From positions 1 through 64,000 of the forward strand of contig NZ_PVWJ01000006.1 in assembly GCF_003003775.1 (NCBI RefSeq): a stretch of DNA of 64,000 nucleotides. Direction: 5' to 3'. The notes beneath the pieces are model-generated. The model had not been told where the DNA came from. It did no database searches and was given only the letters and a program-made list of their open reading frames with translations. This document shows positions 18,599 through 27,862 of the stretch, piece by piece. Numbering within the stretch: the stretch's first letter is position 1; every line of letters begins with the position of its first letter. The DNA is from Merismopedia glauca CCAP 1448/3. Its GTDB lineage: Bacteria > Cyanobacteriota > Cyanobacteriia > Cyanobacteriales > CCAP-1448. Made by a program: the position numbers and the translations under genes.

Positions 18599-20992
18599 TC
18601 AGATAACGTCTTTGCGTTTTTGAATTATTAAAGTTAATATTAAATAAACTACAGTATGTAATAACAAAACTCCCAAATTAAGAGTAATATTCCCTGCGGT
18701 AGCATTATAAACATCGTCTCCTTTAAATGGTAATCCTGGTAATGGCTGACCGTTACGTTTGGGAACCATACTATTAATATCTACTAAAGATCCAAAAGCA
18801 CCAACAGACCATCTACTAATTGTTAACCAAGATGCAACTCTACTCAGATTATCTTTAATGTCAAATAAAACTCCAGAAAAAATGATTTGTGGAAGTAAAA
18901 TCAGAGGTAAAGTACTATTAGCTTGACTGCTATTTTTGACAATCGCGGAAATGAATAATCCCAAAGAAAAGCTAGCAGTTAAAGTTAAAAATGTCGCAAT
19001 TCCTGCGCCAAGTTCCCAAGAAATTAGATCGGGTGATGGTGAAGTAAAGGTGAATAAAATTACGGCTACCATGAAGATAGCTTGGAGTATAGCTAATCCT
19101 CCTAAAAGAAACATTTTAGAAGCAACATAGGGGACTAATCCTAAATTTACGAGTCTTTCCCGGATATAAATAGCAGATTCCTTGACAATCTCTTGTACCG
19201 CACTAGACAGTCCTACCCATAAAGCTGCACAAGCAAAGACAAACACCACCCGCAGTGCAGAAGTAGCAAAAAAGGCATCATTAGCATTATTTTGGAGAAC
19301 AGGCGCTAAAGCGTCTTTACTTTTCAAGGCAATCCGAATTAAAACTATAGCTATAGGCGCAGTAAATAGAGATAATGTTAGATAAATGCGATCGCGTAAC
19401 GTTATCTTCAGCGATCGCCTAATTAGTAAAATAAGTTGTCCTAGTCTCGAACTTTTCCCGATTTGGGGACGAGAACCACCTCCAGAAGCAGGCTGATGAA
19501 TTTCGCTGAGGTGATTGGTGATATAGCGTTGATATTGAGGCGATTGGCGGAATTTTAACGCTTCTTGAACTACATTTTGGTCTGAATCCAGTAAGTTATA
19601 AAGATCGGCGAAATCTCCGGTTTTGATGTTAAAAAACGACATGGCTTCTTGAGGAGGGCCAAAGTAACATAATCTCCCACCCGCACCCATAAACACGATG
19701 CGATCGCACAAATTCACATTTGCGGTAGCATGAGTCACTAGAATTACCGTTCTTCCTTCATTGGCGAGTTTCCGCAACAATTGCATCATTTTCTTATCCA
19801 ACCCTGGATCTAAGCCAGAAGTCGGTTCATCCAAGAAGAATAGCTTGGGATCTGCCAGTAATTCTACGCCAATACTAACTCGCTTCCGTTGTCCTCCACT
19901 GAGTTGACTCACCAAAACATCCTTTCTCCCAGACATTTCGATTTGATTGAGAGTGCGATCTACCACCTGTTGCACGTTAAGATCGGGAGGGAGTCGCAAC
20001 TTTGCTGCATAAGTGAGAACTTCACCAACTCTCAATTCTCGATGGATAATATCATCTTGCGGAACGTAACCAATTTGGGTACGATAGATATTAAAATTTG
20101 CGCGCAGATTTTGACCGTTGAGGTTTACTTGTCCTTGATTTATCGGTTCAATCCCCAATAGACTCCGCATTAAAGTAGATTTTCCCGCACCGCTACCCCC
20201 AACTAAAGCCACAAATTGTCCTGGTTCGATCGCCAGGGAAATGTCATCTAACAGCCTTTTTCTGCCACCCTTCGCTCTAACTTCCCTCACCACATGGTAA
20301 ACATCGAGGCGAATTTGGTCGCCGCGATCGGCAACAACAAGGGAATCTCCCTGTAAAATTAGGGTATAAGGACCAATCTGGATACTTGCACCAGGAGGAA
20401 GCAGCATACTCCCCGATACTCGTTGCTGGTTGACGAACACCCCGTTAGTGCTGTAATCCTGTAAAATGTAACTTCCTCGGCGATCTGGTTCGATGCTGGC
20501 GTGGCGACGAGAAACAATTGGTGAATCCAATGTTAAAGAAGCTTGAGCATCTCTACCAATTAAAACTGACTTATTTTTCAAAGATACAGAATTTTGCCGT
20601 GGGGGAGTAGCTTGCGCTGCGGCGGGGTTAACATAGGTAAGAATCGCCTGATTTTGGGGATTGGAACCCAGTTGAATTTCTACTCCATCCCTAAGTGGAT
20701 AGCCTTCGGTGGTGGTAATCCGAGTGAAGTTGATAAATAACCCATTGGTACTGGGTTGTTGTCCGTCACCGTCATAAATATGATAATCGCCACCAGCTTG
20801 ACGTAAAGTTGCATGACACCCAGACAAGACACGCCAATCATCGGGAACTACCAAATCTGCGCGTTGGCGATCGCGTCCTAACCGATGCATATTACTTGTT
20901 AGTAACAAAGGTGGCAAGGTTTGACCTTGGTGGTTTAAAACTAGATAAGGGCGATCGCCGAAAACCGTCTTTTGTCCGGTAGGATTAGTCAT
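18599..20992 (-). CDS. FHA-FHA-ABC-permease fusion (ABCG-type exporter)
   Basis: The 797-residue protein has four parts. Two forkhead-associated domains come first: residues about 15-90 (MHRLGRDRQRADLVV, TNGLFIN) and 130-210 (VLIGRDAQASLTLDSP, VSRRHASIE, STNGVFVN). FHA domains bind phosphothreonine peptides. Next is an ABC ATPase (Walker A GGSGAGKSTL, signature LSGGQRKRVSIGVEL, Walker B LFFLDEPTSGLDPG), and last a six-helix ABC-2 permease. The order ATPase-permease is that of ABCG half-transporters, which dimerise. The FHA domains suggest control by Ser/Thr kinases. Substrate is unknown. The start ATG at 20992 is followed at once by the first FHA strand. Confidence 0.93.
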   Translation of the reverse strand: MTNPTGQKTVFGDRPYLVLNHQGQTLPPLLLTSNMHRLGRDRQRADLVVPDDWRVLSGCHATLRQAGGDYHIYDGDGQQPSTNGLFINFTRITTTEGYPLRDGVEIQLGSNPQNQAILTYVNPAAAQATPPRQNSVSLKNKSVLIGRDAQASLTLDSPIVSRRHASIEPDRRGSYILQDYSTNGVFVNQQRVSGSMLLPPGASIQIGPYTLILQGDSLVVADRGDQIRLDVYHVVREVRAKGGRKRLLDDISLAIEPGQFVALVGGSGAGKSTLMRSLLGIEPINQGQVNLNGQNLRANFNIYRTQIGYVPQDDIIHRELRVGEVLTYAAKLRLPPDLNVQQVVDRTLNQIEMSGRKDVLVSQLSGGQRKRVSIGVELLADPKLFFLDEPTSGLDPGLDKKMMQLLRKLANEGRTVILVTHATANVNLCDRIVFMGAGGRLCYFGPPQEAMSFFNIKTGDFADLYNLLDSDQNVVQEALKFRQSPQYQRYITNHLSEIHQPASGGGSRPQIGKSSRLGQLILLIRRSLKITLRDRIYLTLSLFTAPIAIVLIRIALKSKDALAPVLQNNANDAFFATSALRVVFVFACAALWVGLSSAVQEIVKESAIYIRERLVNLGLVPYVASKMFLLGGLAILQAIFMVAVILFTFTSPSPDLISWELGAGIATFLTLTASFSLGLFISAIVKNSSQANSTLPLILLPQIIFSGVLFDIKDNLSRVASWLTISRWSVGAFGSLVDINSMVPKRNGQPLPGLPFKGDDVYNATAGNITLNLGVLLLHTVVYLILTLIIQKRKDVI

Positions 20993-21207
20993 ATCAGTGG
21001 GAAAATAAACTCTGGTTCAGGGATTTAGTGCCTAACATTAGTGTTAGTGAATTCTATATATATTTGTGTGTTAACTATTAAACCACTTAATTTCTCAAAA
21101 TTCCTGATCGAAAATAGTTAGAGCGATCGCACTGAATCTCTACCATGCACAATCTTAATAGACTAGATGGTGCATTATGATGATAATAATTATTATTTAA
21201 TTTTCTC

Positions 21208-22188
21208 ATGAGTCAATTTCCCCATGATGAATTTCTCAAAGAATATATACCTGAATTAATTAAAAATTATGGTGAAGCCAACTCAGGGGCAAATATTAAT
21301 GCAGAAAGGAGAGAAGTTGACGTGTTTTTTCAACCAACCAAAGAAGTTCCTACTAGTCCTGAGACTTTAGGCTTATTAGGTAAATTAGCCCAAAAGCCTG
21401 TTCTGTTTGAAGCGTTTAGAAATCCAGTTGAGAGTCATCAAATTACCGAATGTTTAAGCAAATTATTCGACTTACAATTAGGAATTAGGAAGGAAAATAG
21501 AAAAAATAAAACTCAAGCAGCCTCAGAAGTAGAACCTTTTTTATGGATATTAACACCGACTTTATCAGAAGCAAAACTGGAATCGTTTGGGGCTAAAAGT
21601 AGCCCAGATTGGGTTCAAGGGATTTATTTATTACCATCAGGATTTTGTACGGGAATTGTAGTAATTCATCAACTACCAGTGCAGCCAGAAACCTTATGGC
21701 TGAGAATACTAGGCAGGGGAAAAGTCCAAGAGAATGCAATAGATGAACTCAAAGCCCTGCCGGTAGATTTTCCCCATCGGTCTAATGTATTAGAATTGAT
21801 TAGAAACCTATTTGCGATGCTAGAAGCCAATAGGAAGCAAGGAAAGAAATTAGAAGAGGAAGAGCAAGAGTTAATTATGAAATTATCACCTATTTACGTG
21901 GAAAAATTAGAGGAAAGTAAGCAAATTGGACTTCAAGAAGGTCTTCAACAAGGTCTTCAACAAGGTCTTCAACAAGGTTTACAACAAGGTTTACAACAAG
22001 CTCTGCAACAAGAAGCTAACTTAATTATTCGTCTCCTGAAACGAAAACTAGGCAACTTATCTCCAGATCTGGAAAATCAAATCGCCAGTTTACCGCGAAA
22101 AACTTTGGAAGATTTAGGTGAGGCTTTGCTAGATTTTAATTCTGTAGATGATGCGATCGCTTGGCTAGAAAAAAATCAACCAATGTAA
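21208..22188 (+). CDS. Rpn/DUF4351-type protein with QQGL tandem repeats
   Basis: This 326-residue paralogue of the product at 16419-17333 has the same layout: MSQFPHDEFLKEYIPELI, REVDVFFQP near residue 32 (likely core acidic position), LGLLGKLAQ, WILTPTL, QGIYLLPSG, ETLWLRILGRG and DELKALP. Residues about 242-269 are seven tetrapeptides of type GLQQ encoded by seven 12-bp units, mostly CTTCAACAAGGT, predicted to form a long helix. The C-terminus (LLKRKLGNLSPDLENQIASL) matches the DUF4351-like tail. The role is unknown; the wider Rpn family is linked to recombination-promoting nucleases. The ATG is preceded by an AT-rich leader. Confidence 0.82.
   Translation: MSQFPHDEFLKEYIPELIKNYGEANSGANINAERREVDVFFQPTKEVPTSPETLGLLGKLAQKPVLFEAFRNPVESHQITECLSKLFDLQLGIRKENRKNKTQAASEVEPFLWILTPTLSEAKLESFGAKSSPDWVQGIYLLPSGFCTGIVVIHQLPVQPETLWLRILGRGKVQENAIDELKALPVDFPHRSNVLELIRNLFAMLEANRKQGKKLEEEEQELIMKLSPIYVEKLEESKQIGLQEGLQQGLQQGLQQGLQQGLQQALQQEANLIIRLLKRKLGNLSPDLENQIASLPRKTLEDLGEALLDFNSVDDAIAWLEKNQPM
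21931..22014 (+). repeat. Seven in-frame 12-bp tandem repeats in the DUF4351-type gene
   Basis: The units are CTTCAAGAAGGT, then CTTCAACAAGGT three times, TTACAACAAGGT, TTACAACAAGCT and CTGCAACAAGAA. Each encodes a tetrapeptide of the form L-Q-Q-G. The near-identical central copies suggest recent expansion by slippage. A three-unit version on the minus strand is in the paralogue at about 16588-16625. Confidence 0.92.
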
Positions 22189-22309
22189 AATTAGCTTGCC
22201 ACTAATGAAGTAGATATTCGGAATAGTTCTTTAACTGCTTATCGTTTGGGTAGAATCAAATCCACAGCTAATTCTGTGGAGATAGATAGCTAATAATCTC
22301 CTGAAATTT

Positions 22310-22450
22310 ATGACCGAACCACCCACAAATTATGACATTTTAGACGCATTAAGTAAACCACAGAGACACAAAGTTCACAGAGTTAGTCAATCAAATGATT
22401 TTACCATTCATTTAGACATACTAGAGATGGCTAGAGTTGAGACTAAGTAA
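22310..22450 (+). CDS. Possible 46-residue ORF, unrecognised
   Basis: The frame ATG at 22310 to TAA at 22448-22450 encodes MTEPPTNYDILDALSKPQRH... with coding-like composition. It is preceded at about 22204-22293 by another open segment (ATNEVDIRNSSLTAYRLGRI...) without a start, ending 17 bp before it. The two may be fragments of decayed genes or one small real gene. There is no convincing ribosome binding site. Confidence 0.3.
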   Translation: MTEPPTNYDILDALSKPQRHKVHRVSQSNDFTIHLDILEMARVETK

Positions 22451-22454
22451 ATTC

Positions 22455-22922
22455 ATGAACAACTTTTTAAAAACTACGAGTATAATCCTGTTTGTCACTA
22501 TTCTGCTGACGTTTGCCTTCCCATTTATTACTTTTATGTATGCCAATCAAGATGTCATAACTTTGACTGGATTTGATATTCTACAAGTTAAACAAGAAGA
22601 AGTATCGGATACACCAACCCAGATCCCTTCGACTCCAGTGGTTAACAACGAAAATCTGATTTCTTTATCAGCTTTATCTGCTTCTATTGGGGTAGCAACT
22701 AGCGGGTTAAGATCTCCTCAGTCGGCGATTGTAACAGCGATCGCAGGAGGGTTAGGTTCGGGTTCTTTGTGGTATTTTAAAACCTATAATGAGCAAATAA
22801 CGTTAAGGGGTGAAGAAGGGGTTGAACGAGTTGATTTTGGATCGGGTTTTTTAACCTGTTTCGTCAGTTATATCATGGCATTTGTTATCAATTTATTACG
22901 GCTTTTGCAACCACCTAAATGA
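22455..22922 (+). CDS. Hypothetical membrane-anchored protein
   Basis: With the ATG at 22455 the product has 155 residues. An N-terminal hydrophobic helix (TSIILFVTILLTFAFPFITF) is followed by a short polar segment, a small-residue-rich stretch (SLSALSASIGVATSGLRSPQ) and a second hydrophobic part (FLTCFVSYIMAFVINLLRLL). A TTG six codons earlier is also possible. No family was recognised. The C-terminal basic-proline end after the helix suggests two transmembrane anchors flanking a periplasmic or cytoplasmic loop. Confidence 0.55.
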   Translation: MNNFLKTTSIILFVTILLTFAFPFITFMYANQDVITLTGFDILQVKQEEVSDTPTQIPSTPVVNNENLISLSALSASIGVATSGLRSPQSAIVTAIAGGLGSGSLWYFKTYNEQITLRGEEGVERVDFGSGFLTCFVSYIMAFVINLLRLLQPPK

Positions 22923-23151
22923 AGTAAAGACGTAAAATTTAACAAAATTAATAGTTTCAGCACATGATTAGGAAAAAAGTAGTGATTAAAAATATAGCTG
23001 TTAAAGCGATCGCCATTATAGGAGACGACTATCTGCCTATGCAAACAACAGTCAACTATTTCCCAAAATATCTAGGCTAGTCTTTACTCGTTTGAGGAAC
23101 TTCAACTAAACTAGAGAGATTAGAAAATTTACCAACCAACACCCAACCTCG

Positions 23152-24525
23152 GTGATAATTGTGGTGAAAAAACCTCGACCAAGATTGAACAATTCCAGGT
23201 CAGACATTGGTAAAGACAAGTTCCAAAAGGCAAATGATTCAAACAAAAAAAAGCAGTATCGCCCTAGTCAATTGCCAAATCCAGTTCCTCCGTTAGACAA
23301 TCGGCAATCTTCTTCAACCCAACATCCCCAACGTCGAATGCCAATCAACAGTAGAGAGCGTCTCATGTTTAGACGCCGTGTCGCTCAGAAAAGGAAACGA
23401 GCTAGATTAGCCTTCGTATCTAGCTTACTGCTATTAGGAGTTACAGGAGTTGCGATCGCCATCAATCGATTGTTTTTTTCGACTTCTATCACCCCTCCCG
23501 TCGCCTCTAGCACCGTTAAAGCTCCTGTGACGGTATCTTCTTTACCTTCAATTCCATCTCCTACAGTTACCCCTACTCCCTTAACCCGCGCCACCTTAGT
23601 CTACAGTCCTAGTCAACCACCAAATTTCCAACCAAGTGCAGAACTACAAAGTATCGTCGATAGTGCGGTTAATTTAGCTAGGAAAAAAGGCTTACCTATC
23701 AATAAGTTAGCTATTACCCTAATTGATGCTAAAACCAATGAAATTGCTGGATATAGACAGAATGAGCCACGTTATCCAGCTAGTGTCGTCAAAATGTTTT
23801 GGTTAGTCGCATTTTATGCTCAAAAAGAAGCCGGAATTTTAGTGGAAGATGCCACTTCTACTAAACAAATTTATAACATGATTAAATATTCAGATAATGA
23901 TGATTCTGCATTTATCCTAGACAAAATTAGTGATGCCAAATCTCAACCAACATTAAGCCGAGAAAAGTTCAAAGTGTGGCTCCAAAAACGGCTACAAGTC
24001 AATAATTTCTTTACTAAAGCTGGATACACAAACCTCAATATTAATCAAAAAGCCTATCCAGTTTATGCTCAAAATTTAAGTTCTCCCAGAGGAACCGAAT
24101 TACAGATTCGCCAGGTTCCCAATTTACCTCAAAAAAACCTAATTACTACTAATCACGTAGCACGTTTAATCTATGAAATTTGCTTCACCAAACAAGCTGT
24201 TTCACCTACAGCTAGCGAAAAAATGTGCAATTTGCTCACTAGAGATTTAAAACCAGAAGCCTGGAAAAAACAAACTCAAGGTTTTCATCCTATCTATGGT
24301 TTATTAGGACAGGCATTTCCCAATTCAGACATTACGTTTGCTTCCAAAGCTGGAGGAACTTCAACAGCTCGCCACGATGCTGCATTTATTAGTACCAAAG
24401 ATGGTCAAGTTGCCTATACATTAGCTGTTTTTGGGAACGATTCTGCTTATTCGGGAAACGGCTCTATCTTGCCGCAAATATCTCGCTTAGTTTTTGACAA
24501 AATGCAAGCTCGTCAATCTCAATAA
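23152..24525 (+). CDS. Serine hydrolase of the class A beta-lactamase/PBP fold
   Basis: The 457-residue protein has a basic cytoplasmic start (residues 1-85, many K/R), one transmembrane helix (LAFVSSLLLLGVTGVAIAIN), a Pro/Thr/Ser-rich linker and then a catalytic domain. The three active-site motifs are visible: SVVK near residue 211, SDN near 247 and KAG near 399. The domain should therefore sit in the periplasm and act on peptidoglycan peptides or a related amide. It is probably a housekeeping carboxypeptidase-like enzyme rather than a resistance determinant, since it is membrane-tethered with a long linker. The start is GTG at 23152; a nearby GTG-GTG pair is an alternative. Confidence 0.82.
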   Translation: MIIVVKKPRPRLNNSRSDIGKDKFQKANDSNKKKQYRPSQLPNPVPPLDNRQSSSTQHPQRRMPINSRERLMFRRRVAQKRKRARLAFVSSLLLLGVTGVAIAINRLFFSTSITPPVASSTVKAPVTVSSLPSIPSPTVTPTPLTRATLVYSPSQPPNFQPSAELQSIVDSAVNLARKKGLPINKLAITLIDAKTNEIAGYRQNEPRYPASVVKMFWLVAFYAQKEAGILVEDATSTKQIYNMIKYSDNDDSAFILDKISDAKSQPTLSREKFKVWLQKRLQVNNFFTKAGYTNLNINQKAYPVYAQNLSSPRGTELQIRQVPNLPQKNLITTNHVARLIYEICFTKQAVSPTASEKMCNLLTRDLKPEAWKKQTQGFHPIYGLLGQAFPNSDITFASKAGGTSTARHDAAFISTKDGQVAYTLAVFGNDSAYSGNGSILPQISRLVFDKMQARQSQ

Positions 24526-24553
24526 ATTGGGTATGGGATGTTAGCTATGGCTC

Positions 24554-25678
24554 CTAACTTTTGATTTCTGATTGGTTAGTAAGCTTGCGTTGCTCTGAGC
24601 TTGCTGAAGGGTCAAACTGCTGGCTGCTGACTTCTAAATTTAACTCTCCATCTCTTAAATCTAAAGCAATTGTTTTAATAAAGCTAGCTAAAGGAACAGC
24701 GATTAAGACACCTAATAAACCAGCAACTTTGGCTCCTAATAATAGGGAAAGGAAAATCCAAACTGGATTTAAACCGGTGAATTCTCCTAAGATTCGAGGA
24801 CCAATTAAGTTACCATTAATTTGCTCTAAAATAACACCTACAGAAAGAACTTCTACCCCTAACCAAAAGTTCTGAAGTGCGACTAAAGTACTGACCAAGC
24901 TAATCCCAATTGCCGTTCCAAAAGGAAAAAGAGCTAGGAAACCAATTCCCAAGCCAAAAAGTAGTCCTAAAGGAATACGTAATAATAGAAAAACGGTAGT
25001 TAGTAAAGAACCAACGACAACAGCTAAGATTGCTTGACCGACAAAATAATTATGGAAATTATGCCGCAGCGATCGCCTAATTATACTACCACTTTTTTGG
25101 GGAAACCATTCAAAAACTCCATCCCAAATTCGCGCTCCATTTAAAACTAAATAGAAGGTTAAAACTACTGTTAAAACTACATTTGCCGCACTCCCAATCG
25201 TATCAAGAGCAATGTTAACAACCTTACTCGTAAAAGTTTGTAATTGTCCTGATAATCGTTCTGCTAATTGATTGACTAAACCACTTAAATCAATCGGGAA
25301 ATTCCGATCTACTGCCCATTCATTCAAAGCTTGTAATTGAGCTACACCCGAACTAATCCAACTAGGAAGACGATTATATAATTCGTTAAGTTGTGCCCAA
25401 ATAATTGGTAATAAAACAATCCCTAATGTGGCTAAAATAAAGATAGTTAATAAGAAAACTAGAATGACGGCAAAAGTTCTTTTAAGACCAGTTTTTTGCA
25501 GTAAATCTACTGGATATTCCAGAATAAATGCCAATAAAGTTGCTATAATAAAAACGCTGACTAAAGGCTGAAGATACTTAAAAACAATCAGAAATAGCCA
25601 AAAATTGAGAACAGCAAGAGGAAATGCTAACCCTACCACTAACCAACGCGGCCAACGCGAAATAGATGTCTTGATCAT
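24554..25678 (-). CDS. AI-2E family transporter (PerM/UPF0118)
   Basis: With the start at 25678 this is a 374-residue protein having about eight helices in the AI-2E/PerM pattern. The N-terminal pair of helices is followed by a long amphipathic periplasmic loop (LNELYNRLPSWISSGVAQLQ) and the C-terminal block (GNLIGPRILGEFTGLNPVWI, then LLGAKVAGLLGVLIAVP). Members export small molecules or ions, and the true substrate is usually unknown. The open frame extends 31 codons upstream to 25771 but those residues are poorly coding, while MIKTSISRWPRWLVVG is a natural beginning. Confidence 0.87.
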   Translation of the reverse strand: MIKTSISRWPRWLVVGLAFPLAVLNFWLFLIVFKYLQPLVSVFIIATLLAFILEYPVDLLQKTGLKRTFAVILVFLLTIFILATLGIVLLPIIWAQLNELYNRLPSWISSGVAQLQALNEWAVDRNFPIDLSGLVNQLAERLSGQLQTFTSKVVNIALDTIGSAANVVLTVVLTFYLVLNGARIWDGVFEWFPQKSGSIIRRSLRHNFHNYFVGQAILAVVVGSLLTTVFLLLRIPLGLLFGLGIGFLALFPFGTAIGISLVSTLVALQNFWLGVEVLSVGVILEQINGNLIGPRILGEFTGLNPVWIFLSLLLGAKVAGLLGVLIAVPLASFIKTIALDLRDGELNLEVSSQQFDPSASSEQRKLTNQSEIKS

Positions 25679-25887
25679 TTTTTCTAGGTTAAGCTTTTCT
25701 AATGAGTTAGATTTCCAGTCAGATTGTAAACCAAAATTAGCTTGAACTGTAGAAACATCTATAAATAACAACTATTACGAGGTGGATCATGCAAACTAAT
25801 AACTCAGCTAATTGGTAAGCTGTTATATTTGCTTGCCCTTCTATGTCCTACGGACAGGCTACACCAACCTTCTTCCTTCTTCCTTTT

Positions 25888-26703
25888 ATGTTACTTGAGT
25901 TAGCGATCGCCTATATCCTGGTTTTTACTTTGGGTGCTGCTATTGGTAGCTTCCTTAATGTGGTTGTCTATCGTCTCCCTGCTGGTTTATCCTTACTTTT
26001 TCCCCCATCACGTTGTCCCCATTGCTTGCGTCAGTTGGGAAAAAGAGATAATGTACCCGTCTTAGGCTGGTTATGGCTGCGGGGGAAGTGTCGATTTTGT
26101 CATAGCCCTATAGCCGCTAGATACCCCATAGTAGAAGCCGTCACAGGATTACTATTTTTGTGGGTATTTATAGTTTTTGGATTTAAGTTAGAAACCTTGG
26201 GTTATTGGGCTTTTTTGAGTTGGTTGTTAGCCTTATCCTTAATCGATCTCGATACCATGACGTTACCTAACCCTTTAACTCAATCGGGTTTAATTTTAGG
26301 TTTAGGATTTCAAATCTGGATCGGTTGGAGTACGAGTGGACAAATAGGGGCAATTAACCATTTATTCGGGGGAATTGCGGGCGCAGTTCTGGGAATTTGG
26401 CTATTTGACATCATTGGGATTGTGGGTTCCATTGCCTTGGGACAACCCGCTATGGGTGGAGGAGATGGTAAGCTAGCTGCGATGATGGGTGCTTGGTTGG
26501 GGTGGAAATATCTGCTGCTGGCAGGGTTTCTCGCTTGTACCCTAGGGGCGATAGTTGGAGGTGGGGCGATCGCTTTAGGTATCATCAGCCGCCGTCAACC
26601 TATACCATTTGGCCCTTATTTGGCTTTAGGGGCTGCCTTAACGGTTTTTTGGGGAGAAACACTCTTATCTACCTATTTGAGCGTCTTTTTCCCAACCTTA
26701 TAA
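25888..26703 (+). CDS. pilD: Prepilin peptidase / N-methyltransferase (PilD, A24 family)
   Basis: The bifunctional inner-membrane enzyme cleaves and N-methylates type IV prepilins, needed for motility and competence. With the start at 25888 it has 271 residues. The methyltransferase part has GSFLNVVVYRLP and the zinc-binding pairs CPHC and CRFC. The peptidase part has the two catalytic aspartates in LIDLDTMTLP and GGGDGKLAAMMG. The frame opens at 25843, but its first 15 codons fall inside a GGCTAC-type palindrome and a TTCTTCC heptad tract, so MLLELAIAYILVF is preferred as the start. The gene is complete. Confidence 0.93.
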   Translation: MLLELAIAYILVFTLGAAIGSFLNVVVYRLPAGLSLLFPPSRCPHCLRQLGKRDNVPVLGWLWLRGKCRFCHSPIAARYPIVEAVTGLLFLWVFIVFGFKLETLGYWAFLSWLLALSLIDLDTMTLPNPLTQSGLILGLGFQIWIGWSTSGQIGAINHLFGGIAGAVLGIWLFDIIGIVGSIALGQPAMGGGDGKLAAMMGAWLGWKYLLLAGFLACTLGAIVGGGAIALGIISRRQPIPFGPYLALGAALTVFWGETLLSTYLSVFFPTL

Positions 26704-27040
26704 GTAAGTGGGCACAATTAAACCCCAACATAATAAAACAAAACCCGCCCTCTTGACTGCCTTTGCATTTAATTTAGTGGTTGAGCAAATGGCATATACA
26801 CATAGTCAGAATGCAGTACTCAAAAGCATTTTGGCTATTTTTTTGGGTTAAAAATCTAGAGGTTTAGGAATTGTTGCCAAAGGTTTGGCAAATACCTAAC
26901 TTTTTCTAACTTTTTCCAACTGACAAAATCAAAAACATAAATGAAGATATAAATGTGCTGATTAAAAACTTAAATTAAACAATTAGCTCAGAAAAACTCG
27001 CTCATTTACCCATTTGTTAATTATAAATCTGGATTTTGTC
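26704..27040. other. Intergenic region with a fragment of a GGGCGGGTTT repeat
   Basis: The stretch AAACAAAACCCGCCCTCTTG at about 26737-26756 matches one end of the element at 34480-34640. The rest is AT-rich leader of the DUF4278 gene, with the pairs CTAACTTTTTCTAACTTTTTC. No gene or RNA was recognised. Confidence 0.5.
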
Positions 27041-27343
27041 ATGATGCAACTAATCAACTTTTTCTCAACCCCTCGCAGATCCAATTCCACCGCGTCTAAA
27101 CTAGCACCATCAAAATCAACTTACACCTTGATTTATCGCGGTACGATTTATGAGGTGCCAAAAAACCGTTCTATTCGTCCATCTCGCACTCCAGCAGAAA
27201 TCCAACAATCGATCAGGAAAGAATTAATTTATCGCGGTGCAACCTATATAATCGAGCGTGGGAAGGAAATCGTGCCATCCTCTCCCAATGTTGGTCAGCG
27301 TTTGATCTATCGCGGTGCGACTTATACGATCGCTGAGGTCTAA
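27041..27343 (+). CDS. DUF4278 protein
   Basis: Starting at ATG 27041 (a TTG nine codons earlier is less likely), the protein has 100 residues and three copies of the short DUF4278 motif: LIYRGTIYEVP, LIYRGATYIIE and LIYRGATYTIA. DUF4278 is a cyanobacterial domain of about 40-60 residues, predicted to form beta strands, often paired with basic linkers and of unknown function. Three copies in one short protein is a clean example. It appears to be a single-gene transcript, and the next gene lies 36 bp downstream. Confidence 0.8.
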   Translation: MMQLINFFSTPRRSNSTASKLAPSKSTYTLIYRGTIYEVPKNRSIRPSRTPAEIQQSIRKELIYRGATYIIERGKEIVPSSPNVGQRLIYRGATYTIAEV

Positions 27344-27379
27344 CCTGATGGTTTTATGCAGATAATATAAGCGATCGCC

Positions 27380-27703
27380 ATGTTATATCACCTAGATTTT
27401 CGGGTAGAGTATCCAACGGGAATGTCTCAGCCAGAGCTATTTAAAATCTGGGCTGAAGAAGCTGAAGCGGCTCTAGCTGCTAAAAAAGCCGGAATAGTCA
27501 TTGATTTATGGAAATGTGTCGGTAAAAGGCGCGTTATTGTCATTGTTGACGTTCCCGATCCTGATACCCTCGACCAAATTTTGTTGGACTTGCCAATTAT
27601 GAAACAGCATGGACAGCACGTTCAAGTCGAAGTCACTTCCCTGAGAAGATATGAAGATTTTGCCGCCGATGTCAAATCAAGAATGGTTAGCGATCTAGAA
27701 TAA
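27380..27703 (+). CDS. Muconolactone isomerase-like (CatC family) protein
   Basis: The 107-residue protein reads MLYHLDFRVEYPTGMSQPEL, with an alpha-beta ferredoxin-like layout as in muconolactone delta-isomerase. WKCVGKRRVIVIVDVPDPDT and LDQILLDLPIM are family features. Cyanobacteria lack the beta-ketoadipate pathway in which CatC acts, so the true substrate is probably different. It may belong to the broader dimeric alpha-beta barrel group. A terminator follows it. Confidence 0.75.
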   Translation: MLYHLDFRVEYPTGMSQPELFKIWAEEAEAALAAKKAGIVIDLWKCVGKRRVIVIVDVPDPDTLDQILLDLPIMKQHGQHVQVEVTSLRRYEDFAADVKSRMVSDLE

Positions 27704-27777
27704 CTGCGATCGCTTATCCTGGTGTGGCTAGGGCGATCGTTTAAGTATTAATTAATAAGGTTTTTAATTTCTATCAA

Positions 27778-27816
27778 ACAAGACACTTAGAGTCAAATCT
27801 AGTGTCTTATTTTTAT
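27778..27816 (+). terminator. Rho-independent terminator after the CatC-like gene
   Basis: An 8-bp stem AAGACACT/AGTGTCTT, extended by AGA/TCT across a bulge, is followed by ATTTTT. It lies 75 bp downstream of the stop at 27703. Confidence 0.8.
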
Positions 27817-27862
27817 GATTAACTCATGAGCTATATGACGGTGCTTTAGATTAGTGGAAAAC

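Noticed and set aside
18599-20992. FHA-ABCG exporter and the kinase triad as one system
   Set aside because: They are about 30 kb apart with many unrelated genes between; only a speculative functional link remains.
22964-23080. 38-codon plus-strand frame MIRKKVVIKNIAVKAIA...
   Set aside because: It is short, contains a HIP1 site, and has no ribosome binding site or recognised match.
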